Below are positions 5,209-5,812 of a stretch of 5,812 nucleotides of DNA, in pieces. Origin of the DNA: Bryobacterales bacterium (GTDB lineage Bacteria; Acidobacteriota; Terriglobia; Bryobacterales; Bryobacteraceae); assembly GCA_003132865.1 (NCBI GenBank), contig PKYZ01000536.1, positions 1-5,812 on the forward strand, written 5' to 3'. The translations under genes and the position numbers were made by a program. How positions within the stretch are numbered: position 1 is the stretch's first letter; each line of letters starts with the position of its first letter. The notes under the pieces are model-generated. The model did not search any database and was not told where the DNA came from. It worked only from the letters and a program-made list of their open reading frames with translations.

Positions 5209-5218
5209 ATTTGGCAGA
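5209..5218 (+). repeat. ATTTGGCAGA motif, exact copy (secreted-protein leader)
   Basis: Third exact copy, in the predicted 5' leader just after the 10-bp palindrome. Its TGCC/GGCA surroundings (5204-5216) form a short inverted repeat, and a GATTTG half-copy lies 23 bp upstream (5185-5190). Confidence 0.5.
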
Positions 5219-5228
5219 GACTACATAT

Positions 5229-5234
5229 GGAGGT
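5229..5234 (+). promoter_or_regulatory. Strong ribosome binding site of the secreted-protein gene
   Basis: GGAGGT lies 9 nt before the ATG at 5244. The ATG at 5227 overlaps this site but runs into a stop after six codons, so 5244 is the start. Confidence 0.7.
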
Positions 5235-5243
5235 AAGTAACAA

Positions 5244-5812
5244 ATGAAGAGGCTAATTGGACGAGGGTTCGTTGTACTGGCGCTGGTACTGCTGGCGACC
5301 ACGATGGCCACGCAGGGCCAGGCAGGTGTTTGTGCATTCCCGTCGCTGTGTATTGAGTATTCGCTTAACGGGGGCACTGTCACGCCATTGGTAAGTGGCG
5401 CATCAGGTTCTACCATAGTCGACCCCGCCGCCACGATTGGTAGCTTTAAAGTCGACGTGTCATCAGCCGAGTCGAATTCGCCCGGGACTCCGTCCCTAGC
5501 GGAACTGCTCAGTTCCACGCTGTCTATTACGAACACTGGTAGCACCACACAAACACTTGAACTGTTCATCGGTGACGTAAACTTCTCGGCGCCGACAGCA
5601 CCCCCGGGAATCGAAGTGAACAGCCACATTGGCGGGACCGTGGCAGTAGGGAGCTCCGCCAACCTTCTGTCCTTCAAGAGTTGTGTCGATCCCAACAACG
5701 GCCAGAATGTTTGCGGCATAAGCACACCGTTGGGCCTCGTTACGGCCGGTCCTGGAACGCCTAACGTAACAGGATCCCCATCATCATCATTTAAGGGCTC
5801 TGAGCGAGAATC
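5244..5812 (+). CDS. Secreted protein, candidate exosortase (PEP-CTERM) substrate, 3' end cut by window
   Basis: Open to the window edge without a stop; 189 residues are visible. The N-terminus is a clear signal peptide: MKRLIGR, a hydrophobic core at 9-18 (FVVLALVLLA) and a likely cleavage after A27 (GQA/GV). The rest is rich in Ser, Thr, Gly, Val and Pro, low in charge, with alternating segments such as STLSITNTGS (91-100) followed by QTLELFIGDVNF, suggesting a beta-rich extracellular domain. Four cysteines fall in two close pairs (C30/C36 and C147/C157), which could form disulfides. I recognise no named domain. Proteins of this kind beside exosortase genes often end in a PEP-CTERM-type tail, but that part is outside the window, so substrate status is inferred from position, the signal peptide and the -24/-12 promoter. 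Confidence 0.75.
   Translation, partial: MKRLIGRGFVVLALVLLATTMATQGQAGVCAFPSLCIEYSLNGGTVTPLVSGASGSTIVDPAATIGSFKVDVSSAESNSPGTPSLAELLSSTLSITNTGSTTQTLELFIGDVNFSAPTAPPGIEVNSHIGGTVAVGSSANLLSFKSCVDPNNGQNVCGISTPLGLVTAGPGTPNVTGSPSSSFKGSERE

Noticed and set aside
5165..5725. 186-codon minus-strand ORF opposite the secreted-protein gene
   Set aside because: The plus-strand frame has a strong ribosome binding site and a proper signal peptide; the antisense frame has neither.

Overview
This window looks like part of an exosortase (PEP-CTERM-type) protein-sorting and exopolysaccharide locus from a Gram-negative environmental bacterium. The evidence is a membrane exosortase with its Cys-Arg-His triad, an EpsI partner, a polyprenyl-phosphate sugar transferase of the kind tied to PEP-CTERM systems, an outer-membrane polysaccharide export protein, and a secreted protein with a signal peptide. 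Coding DNA is GC-rich and the intergenic DNA is more AT-rich. Separate xrt and epsI genes, a lone small PilZ gene and the protein styles suggest an acidobacterium (Bryobacter/Solibacter-like). That is an inference from general style, not from a marker gene.

Layout. Bases 1-160 hold no gene but carry an outward-facing promoter-like sequence with a 14-bp perfect palindrome. On the minus strand, transcribed right to left, come the exosortase (2259-3170), epsI (1626-2252, 6 nt downstream), a 420-bp gap with promoter-like dyads, a PilZ protein (855-1205) and, 49 nt later, a Wza-like export protein (161-805). A 480-bp divergent region (3171-3650) separates these from plus-strand genes: the sugar transferase (3651-5060), a 183-bp intergenic region with a -24/-12 (sigma-54) promoter candidate, and the start of a secreted protein (5244 to the window end, truncated), a plausible exosortase substrate.

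How the parts fit. The sugar transferase would load the first sugar phosphate on undecaprenyl phosphate at the inner membrane, the export protein would carry the finished polymer across the outer membrane, and PilZ would link export to c-di-GMP. The exosortase and EpsI would process secreted proteins bearing a C-terminal sorting signal. No glycosyltransferase, flippase/polymerase, polysaccharide co-polymerase or PrsK/PrsR regulator is in the window, so the locus probably continues on both sides.

The least expected content is regulatory. The 10-mer ATTTGGCAGA occurs three times exactly, only in intergenic DNA near the starts of the exosortase, the sugar transferase and the secreted protein, with a one-mismatch copy in the epsI-pilZ gap. 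A 14-bp dyad (CCAACARATTGGTA) is shared by the pilZ upstream region and the secreted-protein upstream region. The secreted-protein promoter also has an IHF-consensus match between the dyad and the -24/-12 element. Together these suggest a shared, probably sigma-54-dependent regulon across the locus. All motif searches were done by eye.
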